A stretch of 64,000 bases of DNA from Pseudomonas fluorescens (lineage in GTDB: Bacteria > Pseudomonadota > Gammaproteobacteria > Pseudomonadales > Pseudomonadaceae): contig LR782234.1 in the NCBI GenBank assembly GCA_902825215.1, positions 1,054,001 to 1,118,000 of the forward strand, given 5' to 3'. This document shows positions 63,983-64,000 of this stretch, one piece after another. A program made the position numbers and the translations under genes. Numbering within the stretch: position 1 is the stretch's first letter; every line of letters begins with the position of its first letter. A model generated the notes under the pieces. It ran no database searches, was not told where the DNA came from, and saw only the letters and a list, made by a program, of their open reading frames with translations.

Positions 63983-64000
63983 ATGGCTCTTACTAAAGAC
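63983..64000 (+). CDS. Start of an HU-family DNA-binding protein gene (partial, 6 codons)
   Basis: ATG at 63983 with AAGGAA 7 nt upstream reads MALTKD, then the window ends. That is the opening I remember for a Pseudomonas HU-like protein (MALTKDQLIADIAEAI). With only six codons this is a suggestion, though the ribosome site and position after a long gap fit a real gene. Confidence 0.5.

Overview
The window comes from a Pseudomonas chromosome, most likely of the P. fluorescens group. The evidence is high GC with Pseudomonas codon use, a complete 12-gene alginate operon, the dauBAR D-amino-acid operon, aapJQMP, phoH-moaCDE, and many copies of the REP families typical of fluorescent pseudomonads (for example inverted pairs of TTCGCGAGCAGGCTCGC and GGGAGCTGGCTTGCCAGC). 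No rRNA, tRNA, IS element, prophage or CRISPR array is visible.

Layout. 1-7.5 kb: two iron cell-surface-signalling trios lie back to back around a likely Fur box. On the minus strand is fecI-fecR-fecA (ferric citrate; fecA runs off the left edge). On the plus strand are a DUF3649 gene, an ECF sigma gene, a FecR-like gene and a hydroxamate-type TonB receptor. 7.6-13.6 kb: AraC regulator, EamA exporter, DUF2165 membrane protein, 2-hydroxyacid dehydrogenase, a 750-bp repeat-filled gap, an orphan gene and a LysR regulator. The LysR gene is divergent from an aromatic-acid/fusaric-acid type efflux operon (NodT-FUSC-DUF1656-HlyD, 13.8-18.7 kb). 18.9-23.3 kb: a short-chain dehydrogenase, a small membrane protein, and an orphan TccC/Rhs-type toxin gene.

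23.3-39.9 kb, minus strand: algD-alg8-alg44-algK-algE-algG-algX-algL-algI-algJ-algF-algA. These make GDP-mannuronate (AlgA, AlgD), polymerise it (Alg8/Alg44), epimerise, acetylate, trim and escort it through the periplasm (AlgG, AlgX/I/J/F, AlgL, AlgK) and export it (AlgE). Catalytic residues are intact where checked. The operon carries four repeat elements, one of them inside the 5' coding region of algK. An 0.8-kb AT-richer region upstream of algD holds a candidate AlgU promoter about 358 nt before the start codon.

40.7-52.5 kb: yaaA, a polysaccharide deacetylase-like gene, phoH-like ATPase, moaCDE, an amino-acid binding protein, then dauB-dauA-dauR, rhlB-type helicase and carboxylesterase. 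52.6-57.1 kb: aapJQMP general L-amino-acid ABC transporter behind a sigma-54-like promoter. 57.2-58.0 kb: an mqsRA toxin-antitoxin pair with a 23-bp palindromic operator. 58.1-64 kb: GntR regulator with MFS transporter, NTF2-like protein, GIY-YIG protein, GST, glutaredoxin-like protein, yejK nucleoid protein, and the first codons of an HU-like gene.

Gene calls rest on reading translated sequence and remembered family signatures; no database search was possible.
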